Positions 9,547 to 17,559 of a stretch of DNA of 62,252 bases are shown one piece after another. Both the position numbers and the translations under genes were made by a program. Below the pieces are notes generated by a model, which saw only the letters and a program-made list of their open reading frames with translations, was not told where the DNA came from and did not search any database. Origin of the DNA: Actinomadura physcomitrii (GTDB lineage: Bacteria > Actinomycetota > Actinomycetes > Streptosporangiales > Streptosporangiaceae); NCBI RefSeq assembly GCF_008923205.2, contig NZ_WBMS02000056.1, positions 1-62,252 of the forward strand, in the 5' to 3' direction. Numbering within the stretch: position 1 is the first letter of the stretch; each line of letters opens with the position of its first letter.

Positions 9547-9732
9547 ATGCCCAGCAGCATCCTTCGGCCCCGCATCGAGCACGGCCGCAAGCACGTGAAG
9601 TCCACATCGCTGCGCGCGCTCGCGGTCGCCGCGCGCCTGGAACGACACCACGCCCCGGAGGGCCCACCGGGCCGCTCCACGGGCCGGGACGAGCAGCCGC
9701 AGCCCGAGCGGCGGGCGCCGGACCCGGCCTGA
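9547..9732 (+). CDS. 61-residue basic protein, unknown function
   Basis: A short Arg/His-rich protein (starts MPSSILRPRIEHGRKHVKST) with a disordered, Pro/Arg-rich C-terminal half and no membrane segment. I do not recognise it. Three things support it as a real gene: a GGAGG site 6 nt before the ATG, a consensus SigR-type promoter at 9446-9471, and a strong terminator hairpin at 9766-9799. It would be induced by oxidative or thiol stress if the promoter call is right. The composition could also arise by chance in GC-rich DNA. Confidence 0.4.
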   Translation: MPSSILRPRIEHGRKHVKSTSLRALAVAARLERHHAPEGPPGRSTGRDEQPQPERRAPDPA

Positions 9733-9765
9733 CCCCAGCACGCGCGGCCACATCCGGCCGCCGCG

Positions 9766-9799
9766 CCGAAGCCCTCGCGCATCCGCGCGAGGGCTTCGG
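9766..9799 (+). terminator. strong perfect hairpin, terminator
   Basis: A perfect 15-bp stem (9766-9780 pairs with 9785-9799) with loop ATCC. There is no T-tract, which is common in actinobacteria. It separates the small ORF from the kinase gene. Confidence 0.7.
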
Positions 9800-9899
9800 C
9801 ATGCCGGACGAGGGGGTTGGATCACCCGTTTTACGAAGCGCATACCATCGTTGGCCGTAGTCTTGCGGGACGGAACGGAAGCGACGGGGAGCGAGTGGT

Positions 9900-11729
9900 G
9901 TGACGGACAGGACGATGCCGGACGCCCATCCGCTGCGGTCGGGCGACCCTACCGAGCTGGGTGGATACGAGATCCTGGGCCGCCTCGGCGAGGGCGGTCA
10001 GGGCGCGGTCTTCCTGGGCCGGCCGGCCGGTGCGGACGCCTCGGCCCGTTCCTCCGACCATGTCGCGATCAAGCTGCTGCACGGCGGGCTGGCCGGGGAC
10101 GAGTCCGCGCGGGCCCGGTTCGTGCGGGAACTCGAGGTCGCCAAGCGCGTGGCCCGGTTCTGCACCGCGCAGGTCCTGGACGCCGACCTCGCGGGCGACC
10201 AGCCGTACATCGTCAGCGAGTACGTCCCCGGGCTGTCCCTGCACCGCGTGGTGCGCGAGGAGGGTCCCCGTAGAGGGGGCGCACTCGAACGCCTCGCCAT
10301 CAGCACGCTGACCGCGCTCACCGCGATCCACCAGGCCGGGATCGTGCACCGCGACTTCAAGCCCCACAACGTGATGATGGGGCCGGACGGTCCCCGCGTC
10401 ATCGACTTCGGGGTGGCGCGCGCGCTGGGCGCAGCGGGTGAGACCCAGAACGTCGGTACACCCGCCTACATGGCGCCCGAGCACTTCACCGGCGGCCAGG
10501 TGGGCCCGGCCTCCGACATGTTCGCCTGGGGCACCACCATGGTGTTCGCCGCCACCGGGCGGCCCGCGTTCGGCAATGACGAGATGGGCACCGTCATGCA
10601 CCGGATCATCACCGGTGAGCCGGACATCGGCGACCTGTCCGGGCCGATGCGCGACCTGGTGCTGGCGTGCCTGGCCAAGGAGCCGTCACAGCGCCCCACC
10701 GCGCGGGAGGCGCAGGAGCGTCTCGTGGGCGCGGCCAGTGGCACGTCCCAGGTGGCCGCCGCGGTGCCGCCCTTGCCCGCGTTCCCGGGACTCCCGGTGG
10801 AGAACGCGGCGCCAGGCCACCCGGGGTCGACGGACCCGAACGCTCCACCGTCGATGATGGCGGGGGCGTTCCTCCCGCCCGACCACGTCACCGACCCGAC
10901 CGGGCCGCGGAGCACGACGGCGCCGCAGCCGCTGCCGTACGGCGATATGACCCCGCAGCCGGCCGGTGCCCATTACGCGCCCCTGCCCGCCCCTCAAGGC
11001 CCTCAAGCCCCTCAAGGGGCGCGCTACGCGCAGCCGACGGGCGGCGGGAAGCACGGTCGGCGTCTCGTGCCGATCGCGGCCGCGGTCGCGGTGGCCGCCG
11101 TCGTCGTGGGCGGCGGTGCCGTATGGGCCGCCACTAAATCGGGCGGCGGCGGGAATGACGGCCAAGGCGTGGCGGCCTCCGACCGGAGCCCCGGCGCGGA
11201 TGACGGCTCGGCCGGCGCCGGCGGTACCGCCGGATCGGCGAACGGCCCGGCGAAGCCGAAGCAGCCGGGCACGGGCAAGCCGCAAGGACAGGGAAAGGGG
11301 CAAGACCCTACCGGCCCTAACAAGAAGCACGGCGGCGGGCAGCAGCAGCCTGGCGGTACGACGCCCACCAAGGGCACCGGAGGCGGTGGCGGCGGCTCCA
11401 CTCCCGTCCACGAGCCGCCCAACAAGTACACGCCGCAGCAGGCGTGCGGCAGCGGCTACAGCGTGCAGCGCTCCGTGGCCGGTTCCGGAGGCGTCGCATA
11501 TCTGCTGTACAGCAGCAGCACTCAGAAGAACTGCGCCGTCACGATGAAGACCAAGAACGTGGGCAAGGCCTCTGCCGTGTCGGTGTGGCTACAGGCCCAG
11601 GGCGGCAGCCGTACCGGCGACAGCGGCTCGTACGCGTGGTACGCGGGACCGGTGTACGTGAAGGCGCCCGGCGTGTGCGTCCGCTTCGGCGGCAACGGCG
11701 CTACCGCCCCCTATGGAAACTGCGGCTGA
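9900..11729 (+). CDS. membrane-anchored Ser/Thr protein kinase (PknB-like)
   Basis: 609 residues. Kinase domain about 22-285: Gly-rich loop GEGGQGAVF (30-38), Lys58 (VAIK), catalytic HRDFKPHN with Asp152, DFG at 169-171 and APE at 192-194. A Pro-rich juxtamembrane linker follows (about 285-385), then one transmembrane helix near 390-411. A Gly/Pro/Lys linker leads to an extracytoplasmic domain of about 90 residues with four cysteines. There are no PASTA repeats, so it is not PknB itself. The GTG at 9900 has GGGGA upstream; an ATG at 9915 is an alternative. The external domain presumably senses a signal; its ligand is unknown. Confidence 0.92.
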   Translation: MTDRTMPDAHPLRSGDPTELGGYEILGRLGEGGQGAVFLGRPAGADASARSSDHVAIKLLHGGLAGDESARARFVRELEVAKRVARFCTAQVLDADLAGDQPYIVSEYVPGLSLHRVVREEGPRRGGALERLAISTLTALTAIHQAGIVHRDFKPHNVMMGPDGPRVIDFGVARALGAAGETQNVGTPAYMAPEHFTGGQVGPASDMFAWGTTMVFAATGRPAFGNDEMGTVMHRIITGEPDIGDLSGPMRDLVLACLAKEPSQRPTAREAQERLVGAASGTSQVAAAVPPLPAFPGLPVENAAPGHPGSTDPNAPPSMMAGAFLPPDHVTDPTGPRSTTAPQPLPYGDMTPQPAGAHYAPLPAPQGPQAPQGARYAQPTGGGKHGRRLVPIAAAVAVAAVVVGGGAVWAATKSGGGGNDGQGVAASDRSPGADDGSAGAGGTAGSANGPAKPKQPGTGKPQGQGKGQDPTGPNKKHGGGQQQPGGTTPTKGTGGGGGGSTPVHEPPNKYTPQQACGSGYSVQRSVAGSGGVAYLLYSSSTQKNCAVTMKTKNVGKASAVSVWLQAQGGSRTGDSGSYAWYAGPVYVKAPGVCVRFGGNGATAPYGNCG

Positions 11730-11752
11730 CCCGGCGTCCGGGCAGAAAGAAA

Positions 11753-11778
11753 AGGCCACCCTCGCGCCTGGGTGGCCT
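11753..11778 (+). terminator. terminator after the kinase gene
   Basis: A nine-base perfect stem (11753-11761 with 11770-11778) and an 8-nt loop, 24 bp after the kinase stop codon and preceded by an A-rich run that would give a T-rich tail on the other strand. Confidence 0.6.
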
Positions 11779-11906
11779 CTGCCGTGTTCTGTCGCGCGTT
11801 GGCGGACGGGTCGACGTCGGGTGCCCCGTAGCCGACCCGTCGCGGTTCGGCGTGCCGCGCGGTCCGCTGAGGCCCGAGCGGCGTTGCTGGCGGTTTTCCA
11901 GAAGTG

Positions 11907-12161
11907 TCAGTTACGGGAAGCGATGAGGTGGTCGAAGTCGCCGTCCTTGGCACCGAGGATGAGGGCCTCGATCTCCGGACGGGTGTAGATGAGGGCCGGG
12001 CCCTCGGGGTGGCGGGAGTTGCGCATCGCGACCTGCCCACCGGGCAGCTCGGCGATCTCTACACAGTTCCCCTGGGAGTTGCTTCGCCGGGACTTCAGCC
12101 ACCGCGCCCCCTGGAGCTTGGTCGCGGGCATCCCGTTGTCGTAGTCGGTCTGAAGCATCAT
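11907..12161 (-). CDS. DUF397 domain protein
   Basis: 84 residues with the family pattern W-x-K-S-R-R-S-N-S-x-G-N-C-V-E-I (residues 22-37), then V-A-M-R-N-S and a C-terminal FDHLI. Its start overlaps the stop of the XRE gene (ATGA at 12158-12161), so they are translationally coupled. DUF397 proteins are small partners almost always encoded next to DUF5753 XRE regulators in sporulating actinomycetes. Some such pairs (for example Scr1/Scr2 and BldB-related proteins) affect development. The partner function is by analogy. Confidence 0.85.
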   Translation of the reverse strand: MMLQTDYDNGMPATKLQGARWLKSRRSNSQGNCVEIAELPGGQVAMRNSRHPEGPALIYTRPEIEALILGAKDGDFDHLIASRN

Positions 12162-13024
12162 GTCTCTCTGAGAAAATCACCAAGAAGCTCGACGGTGCGT
12201 TCCGGGGTCGCACTGTCGACGCACAGGCGTTCCATCGCCTGCAGATAGGTGTCGACGTCGTCGCGCTTGTCCAGGTACATGGCGCCGGTGAGGTTCTCGA
12301 CGTAAACCACGTCCGGCAGGTCCTGCTCGGGAAAGCGCAGGATCGTGAACGCCCCTCCCTCGGCGGCGTGGCCGCCGAACCTGAACGGCATGATCTGGAT
12401 GGTGACGTTGGGCAGCTTCGACATCTCGATGAGGTGCTCGAACTGGCCCCGCATCACCTCCGGCCCCCCGATGGGGCGCCGCAGCGCCCCCTCGTCGATG
12501 ACCGCCCACAGACGCGGTGCGTCCGGGCCGGTGAGCCGTTCCTGCCGTTGCAGGCGCAGTTCCACGCGCTGGTCGATCTCGTGTTCGTCGGCTCCGGCGT
12601 TGCCCAGGCGTATGACCGCACGCGCATACCCCTCCGACTGCAGAAGTCCCGGGACGAACTGCAGCTCATATGTGCGGATCAACGCCGCCGACTCCTCCAG
12701 GCCCACATAGGTCTGGAACCAGCCGGGCAGAACGTCGTTGTACCGGTGCCACCAACCGGGGGTGTTGGCCTCCCGCGCCAGCTGTATCAGCGCCTCGCGC
12801 TCGGCCTTGTCGCCGACGCCGTACAGCGTGAGCAGGTCGTCCACGTCGCGTTCTTTGAAGCTGACGCGCCCGAGCTCCAGGCGGCTGATCTTCGACTCCG
12901 ACGCGCGGATGACGTAGCCGGCGTCCTGACGGGTCACGCCCTTCTGCTCGCGCAGACGGCGCAGCTGGGACCCGAGCAGGATCCGACGAACCGTCGACCC
13001 GCTTCCCGGCGTCTCTGGAGTCAC
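12158..13024 (-). CDS. XRE-family regulator with DUF5753 domain
   Basis: 288 residues. The helix-turn-helix is at about 16-70 (LRRLREQKGVTRQDAGYVIR, SESKISRLELGR). The DUF5753 ligand/partner domain fills the rest, with the typical W-F-Q-T-Y-V-G-L-E, P-G-L-L-Q-S-E-G-Y-A and I-M-P-F-R-F-G-G-H segments. GTG at 13024 was preferred over TTG at 13030 because GGGAGG sits six bases before the GTG but touches the TTG. A TAGGTT -10-like box lies upstream. The DUF397 gene downstream and the divergent HATPase gene at 13249 make a typical developmental regulatory trio. Confidence 0.9.
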   Translation of the reverse strand: MTPETPGSGSTVRRILLGSQLRRLREQKGVTRQDAGYVIRASESKISRLELGRVSFKERDVDDLLTLYGVGDKAEREALIQLAREANTPGWWHRYNDVLPGWFQTYVGLEESAALIRTYELQFVPGLLQSEGYARAVIRLGNAGADEHEIDQRVELRLQRQERLTGPDAPRLWAVIDEGALRRPIGGPEVMRGQFEHLIEMSKLPNVTIQIMPFRFGGHAAEGGAFTILRFPEQDLPDVVYVENLTGAMYLDKRDDVDTYLQAMERLCVDSATPERTVELLGDFLRET

Positions 13025-13248
13025 GCCCAACCTCCCGGCTATTCGGCGGACAGCGAACCTAGTGTGCCACTGGCCTCCGTGTCCTGCGGTTACCTCCGAT
13101 CACCCGCGTGCAACCCGGCCGCCCCACACCCTCACAACCCGGATGCACGTGCATTGGGCCTTGCATTCGCACGCTACGATGCGCAGGATAACGCACGAGA
13201 CTTCCGAGCCACGGCTGCACAACGAGATCACTCTGCGGGGTCCGGGGA

Positions 13249-13866
13249 ATGACGTCACGCCAGGCGCACGACGACACGCGGTGGGAGCTCGGCCCCCTCA
13301 CGGGGCCGGCGGTCCCACGGGACCATGCCGCGCACTCGACGCCGATACCCGAGTCCTGTGATCTCCCCCCGCGCCTGGACGCGGCCGTCACCACGCTCAC
13401 GGAGCTCGCCGGGACGACGGTCTCCTTCACCGTCCGGCCCGATCCCGAGTCGGTCACCGAGGCCCGGCACTTCGCGCTCTCCCGGCTGTCCGAATGGGAC
13501 CTGCCGGAACTGGCCGACGATGTGGGCCTGGTGGTCTCCGAACTCGTCACCAACGCGCTGCGGCACAGCGGCAGGGCGGCCTGCGGACGGCCGGGCGACG
13601 ACGTGCACCGCGAGGGCGTGTACGACGACCCGGCCGACCCGCTGGGCTCCGCCCCGTCCGCGATCCGGCTGCGGCTCATGCACCGGAATTCCTGGCTGCT
13701 GTGCGGGATCATGGACGCGAGCCGGACCGCGCCCCGCCGCAAGGAGCCCGACTACATAGCCGAGACGGGCCGCGGCCTGCACCTGGTCGAATCGTTCAGC
13801 GTCCGGTGGGGGTGGCGCACCCTCGCCCACGGGAAGGTCGTATGGGCGCTGTTCCGTTCGCCCTAG
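13249..13866 (+). CDS. ATP-binding protein, anti-sigma-factor-like HATPase
   Basis: 205 residues with a GHKL/HATPase_c_2 fold. The N-box is about residues 91-105 (DVGLVVSELVTNALRHSG, with Glu98 and Asn102). The G1 box contains Asp156 (GIMDAS) and the G2 box is GRGLHLV (174-180). This RsbW/SpoIIAB-like class binds a sigma factor or phosphorylates STAS antagonists. The ATG at 13249 follows a GGGG-rich site. It lies 79 bp upstream of the STAS gene on the same strand, and the two may work as a switch. Between the N- and G1-boxes there is a 30-residue acidic insertion (about 113-138) that most relatives lack. Confidence 0.85.
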   Translation: MTSRQAHDDTRWELGPLTGPAVPRDHAAHSTPIPESCDLPPRLDAAVTTLTELAGTTVSFTVRPDPESVTEARHFALSRLSEWDLPELADDVGLVVSELVTNALRHSGRAACGRPGDDVHREGVYDDPADPLGSAPSAIRLRLMHRNSWLLCGIMDASRTAPRRKEPDYIAETGRGLHLVESFSVRWGWRTLAHGKVVWALFRSP

Positions 13867-13879
13867 AGGCATCCCGGAG

Positions 13880-13905
13880 GGATAACGCGCCGCCGCGCTG
13901 GGTAT
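13880..13905 (+). promoter_or_regulatory. sigma-B-like promoter, GGAT-N16-GGGTAT
   Basis: GGAT (13880-13883), 16 nt, then GGGTAT (13900-13905) matches the Streptomyces stress-sigma consensus GNNT-N14-16-GGGTAT/C. Transcription would start near 13912, just before the STAS gene. This implies stress-sigma feedback on its own antagonist. Confidence 0.6.
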
Positions 13906-13945
13906 AGGGGACTGTCCCCCGATGAGCGGCAGAGAGGGAGCACCG

Positions 13946-14299
13946 GTGGACTTCGCCGTCGAGCACCGCGTCGAAAAAGGCCTCACCGTGGTGAAGATCA
14001 GTGGCGAGATCGACGTCTTCACCAGCCCCCGACTGCGGGAGGAACTGCTCGGCGTCATCGACGGCGGCGGCCTGCACCTGGTGATCGACCTGGGCGAGGT
14101 CACCTTCCTCGACTCCACCGGCCTCGGCGTGCTGGTCGGCATCTACCACCGGCTCCGCGCGCGCGACGGCTCCATGTCGTTCATGGGGGTGAACGACCGG
14201 GTCCGGCGCGTCTTCCACGTCACCCAGCTCACCAAGATCTTCGTGCTGCACCGGTCGCTGGAGGACGCCATCGCGGCCCACGAGGCCGCCGCGTCCTGA
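13946..14299 (+). CDS. STAS-domain anti-sigma factor antagonist
   Basis: 117 residues from the GTG at 13946, chosen because GAGGGAG lies five bases upstream and the protein then begins like its relatives; an ATG at 13922 is possible. The STAS core is clear: V-V-K-I-S-G-E-I-D-V-F-T-S (15-27) and L-D-S-T-G-L-G-V-L (55-63), where Ser57 is the conserved phosphorylation site. Unphosphorylated proteins of this class bind HATPase anti-sigma factors and free the sigma factor. The likely partner is the adjacent HATPase, and the promoter looks sigma-B-like. Confidence 0.9.
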   Translation: MDFAVEHRVEKGLTVVKISGEIDVFTSPRLREELLGVIDGGGLHLVIDLGEVTFLDSTGLGVLVGIYHRLRARDGSMSFMGVNDRVRRVFHVTQLTKIFVLHRSLEDAIAAHEAAAS

Positions 14300-14312
14300 T
14301 CGCCGCGGCGGT

Positions 14313-14394
14313 CGGGACGCGGCCGGCGCGCTTCTCCGCGTCCCGGCTCCGAAGCCTCCCCGCCCCCACTTCCCCGGCTGACTTGTCAGCTTTT
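14313..14394 (+). terminator. tandem terminator hairpins after the STAS gene
   Basis: The first hairpin is a perfect 10-bp stem (14313-14322 with 14336-14345). The second is a short GCTGA/TCAGC stem (14377-14390) followed by TTTT at 14391-14394, an unusually classical Rho-independent signal for this genome. Confidence 0.65.
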
Positions 14395-14565
14395 CTACTG
14401 AGATTCAGGGCGTCGCGTCGCGGAGTTATCCACAGTTCGGCGTGCAGGCGCCGGGCCCGGTCGCAACCGGTACGGTGAGTCAGAGATCAAGCCCGCCGCC
14501 TGGGCATGGCCCACCGACGCGCGGTGCTGTCCGCCAGCCGATCATCGAACGGACGGGAGCGCTCC

Positions 14566-15825
14566 GTGGCAGAACAGCCGCTGCATGAGCACACGCTCGG
14601 CAATGGCCTGCGCGTGGTGGTCCGCGAGGACCATGTCGTACCGCTGGCCGCCGTGAACATCTGGTACGGCGTCGGCTCACGGCACGAGCGGGCCGGCCGC
14701 ACCGGGCTCGCGCACCTCTTCGAGCACCTGATGTTCCAGGGCTCCGCCAACGTCGCCGAAGGCGAGCACGCCGCGCTGCTGGAGAGCGCCGGCGCCGCGT
14801 TCAACGCCAGCACCTCCTTCGAACGCACCAACTACTACGAGACGGTCCCCATCAGCCACCTGGAGCTCGCCCTGTGGCTGGAGGCCGACCGGATGGGCAC
14901 CCTGCCCGCCGCGCTCACCCAGGCCAACCTCGACAACCAGCGCGACGTGGTGAAGAACGAGCGCCGCCAGCGCTACGACAACCAGCCCTACGGCACCGCG
15001 TTCGAGCGGCTGTGCGCCCTCACCTTCCCCGAAGGGCACCCCTACGCGCACACCCCGATCGGGTCCATGGAGGACCTCGACGCGACCACCCTCGAAGACT
15101 GCGCCGACTTCTTCGGGACCTGGTACGCGCCCGGCAACGCGGTCCTGTCCGTCGTCGGGGACGTCGACGCGGAGAAGACCATCGCGGCGATCGAGCGGTA
15201 CTTCGGCGGCATCCCCGCCGGGCCGCGGAAGCCGCCGCCCCGGCCCGGCGACCTCGGGCCCCTCACCGGAGTGCGCGGCGAGACCCTCGACGAGGACGTC
15301 CCGTCCCCCGCGTACTTCGCGATGTTCACGCTGCCCGCCGACGGCGGCGACGACATCGAGGCCGCCGAACTCGCGGTGGAGATCCTCGGCGGCGGCTCCG
15401 GGTCGCGGCTCTACGACCGGATGGTCCGCCGCGACCAGATCGCCACGGAGGTCTGGGCGGGCGTGACCCGGCTGGCCACCGGGCAGTCGCTGGCCATCGT
15501 GGACGCCATCGGGCCCGAACCGGACAAGATCGCCGCCGTGCTGGACGAGGAGCTCGCCCGGTTCGCCGCCGACGGCCCCGACCCCGACGAGACGGCCCGC
15601 GCCACCGCGCAGGCCGAGCGGGGCTTCCTGGAGCAGACCGAGACGGTCACCGGGCTCGCCAACGCGCTGTCCCAGAACGCCACCCAGTTCGACGACCCCG
15701 CCCGGGTCTTCACCGCCCCCGGGCGTGCCGCGGCCGTCACCGCGGACGCGATCAAGGAGATGGCGGGCCGCTGGCTCGCCCCGGGCGGCCGCACCGCCCT
15801 GACCTACGGAGGTACGCCGTCGTGA
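14566..15825 (+). CDS. M16 family zinc peptidase, catalytic subunit
   Basis: 419 residues. The inverted zinc motif HLFEH is at residues 50-54 and the third ligand Glu133 is in KNERRQ, so the zinc site is complete. The Arg/Tyr substrate-binding pair of the C-terminal half (normally RxxxGYxY-like) is not seen; the equivalent segment reads YDRMVRRDQIATEVWAG. The GTG at 14566 is preceded by GGGAG; an upstream ATG at 14506 would add 20 unconserved residues. Its stop overlaps the next M16 gene (GTGA). Such split pairs work as heterodimers, one chain supplying zinc and the other the substrate-binding residues. Confidence 0.9.
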   Translation: MAEQPLHEHTLGNGLRVVVREDHVVPLAAVNIWYGVGSRHERAGRTGLAHLFEHLMFQGSANVAEGEHAALLESAGAAFNASTSFERTNYYETVPISHLELALWLEADRMGTLPAALTQANLDNQRDVVKNERRQRYDNQPYGTAFERLCALTFPEGHPYAHTPIGSMEDLDATTLEDCADFFGTWYAPGNAVLSVVGDVDAEKTIAAIERYFGGIPAGPRKPPPRPGDLGPLTGVRGETLDEDVPSPAYFAMFTLPADGGDDIEAAELAVEILGGGSGSRLYDRMVRRDQIATEVWAGVTRLATGQSLAIVDAIGPEPDKIAAVLDEELARFAADGPDPDETARATAQAERGFLEQTETVTGLANALSQNATQFDDPARVFTAPGRAAAVTADAIKEMAGRWLAPGGRTALTYGGTPS

Positions 15826-17216
15826 CCGGTCCCAGCCCCGACCTGCCTCCCGGTACCGCGGGCCTCGCGCTCCAGCCCCGCCCGGTGCCCGGGCCGGTCC
15901 CGCCGTGGGCGTTCCCGGCGGGCACCGCGGGCCGGGTCCCCGCCGGGCCCGCCACCCTGCGCGTCGACCTGCCCGGCCGGAGCCTCGCCGCGGTCAGGCT
16001 CGTGCTGCACTCCGGCGCCGGCCGCGAGCCCGCGGGCCTGGACGGCGTCGCCACCCTCACCGCGCACGCGCTGCTGGAGGGCACCGAGCCCGGCGGCGGT
16101 ACCGCGCTGACCGCGGCGTTCGAGCGGCTCGGCGCCAGCCTCTACGCCTCGGCCGACCTGACCGCGCTGCGGATCGCGCTGGACGTCCCGGTGACCCGGC
16201 TCGGCCCCGCCCTGGAGCTGTTCTCCTCGGTGGTGCGCCGTCCCGCGCTGGACGACGCGGACGTGCGCCGCCTCGTCCGCGAACGGCTGGAGGAGATCGC
16301 GCAGGAGGACGCCGACCCCGGCTCCCGCGCGATGCGGGAACTGCGCGCCGTGATGTTCCCCGCCGAGGCCCGCGCGTCCCGCCCGACCGGCGGCACCCGC
16401 GGCTCGATCGGCGCGCTCCAGGGCTCCGACATCCGCGACTTCTACGCCTCGGTGGTGCCCGCCGAGGCGACCGCCGTCGTCGCGGGCGACCTCGCGGGCA
16501 CCGACGCCGACACGGCCCTCACCGCGGCGCTGGAGGGCTGGGCCGGCGGCGGCGGGCCGCTCCCGACCGCCGACCGGATCATGCCCGAGTCCGCCGCCCG
16601 GATCGTCGTGGTGGACCGTCCCGGCTCCGTGCAGACCTACCTCGCCCTCGGGCACGGCGTGCCCGACCGCTCCCACCACGACTGGCCGTCCCTGGTGGTC
16701 GCCTCCCACGTGCTGGGCGGCGGTCTGACGTCCCGGCTCAACGCGGTGCTGCGGGAAGAGAAGGGCTACACCTACGGTGTGCGCGCGGGACTGCTGCGCA
16801 TGCGGCACTGCGGGCTCTTCATCGCGCAGGGCGCCGTGCACACCGAGGTGACCGCCGACGCAGTCGCGGACGCGCTCACCGGGCTGCGCAGCGTCATCGC
16901 CCGGGGAATCGACGCCGAGGAGCACGGTTCGTCGGTCCGTGCCCTGGCCGACCGTGCGCCCGCCGAGTACGAGACGGCCCGCGCCGTCGCCGCCGAACTC
17001 GCCGACGCGTCCGCCAGCGGGCTCGGCGCCGACTACCCCAGCAACTACCTGGCCGCCGTGCGGGCGTCCACCCCGGACGGTGTCGCCCGCACCTACGGCA
17101 AGCACATCGACCCGGAGGCGCTCACGATCATCGCCGTGGGCGACGCCGCGCAGATCCGCGAACCGCTGGAGAAGCTCGGCTACGCCCCGGTCACCGTCAC
17201 CTCCAAGGAGGAGTGA
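15822..17216 (+). CDS. M16 family peptidase, non-catalytic partner subunit
   Basis: 464 residues. The position of the zinc motif reads L-T-A-H-A-L-L-E-G, so HxxEH is lost and this chain cannot bind zinc normally. It keeps the Arg...Tyr element in REEKGYTYGVRAG (about residues 316-328), which the upstream chain lacks. GTG overlaps the upstream stop by four bases. The Pro-rich first 30 residues are not part of the M16 fold. The two genes together should form one peptidase of the mitochondrial processing peptidase type; the substrate is unknown. Confidence 0.88.
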   Translation: MTGPSPDLPPGTAGLALQPRPVPGPVPPWAFPAGTAGRVPAGPATLRVDLPGRSLAAVRLVLHSGAGREPAGLDGVATLTAHALLEGTEPGGGTALTAAFERLGASLYASADLTALRIALDVPVTRLGPALELFSSVVRRPALDDADVRRLVRERLEEIAQEDADPGSRAMRELRAVMFPAEARASRPTGGTRGSIGALQGSDIRDFYASVVPAEATAVVAGDLAGTDADTALTAALEGWAGGGGPLPTADRIMPESAARIVVVDRPGSVQTYLALGHGVPDRSHHDWPSLVVASHVLGGGLTSRLNAVLREEKGYTYGVRAGLLRMRHCGLFIAQGAVHTEVTADAVADALTGLRSVIARGIDAEEHGSSVRALADRAPAEYETARAVAAELADASASGLGADYPSNYLAAVRASTPDGVARTYGKHIDPEALTIIAVGDAAQIREPLEKLGYAPVTVTSKEE

Positions 17217-17284
17217 CTCTCGTCCGTCCCGGCCCCGGCCGCGGCCTCGACGCCGCGGCCGGCCGGCCCGGGCCGGCGCCACCG

Positions 17285-17450
17285 GGCCCCCACAACACAG
17301 CGGCTCCGACAACACAGGGAGTCCGACAACACAGGGAGTCCGCCGACACGGGCCAGCGCCACCGGGCTCCGACAGCACAGCAGCTCCGGCGGCGCAGCGG
17401 CCCCGACAGCACAGCGGCCCCGGCGGCACGGGCCGACACAACGGGTCGGC
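17285..17450. repeat. degenerate short tandem repeats in a 343-bp gene-free stretch
   Basis: The gap 17217-17559 contains no credible gene. It holds loose copies of a 17-18-nt unit of the form CCGACAACACAGGGAGT. Two adjacent copies are identical (17306-17322 and 17323-17339). Drifting copies continue to about 17450 as CCCCGACAGCACAGCGG-like units. The copies are direct, and without spacers of CRISPR type. The repeat lies between the M16 pair and the SpoOM gene. Confidence 0.6.
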
Positions 17451-17559
17451 GGCGCGGGGCGGGGGCACGGAACTGCGGCGCGGACGAACCGATGGCATGG
17501 TGGAGTCCGTCTGACATTTGCGGGGGAACGCCCCGCGCGTCGGGAGAAGGGAACGGCCG

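Noticed and set aside
17285..17450. possible CRISPR array
   Set aside because: The units are adjacent without unique spacers, too short and degenerate, and no cas gene is present.
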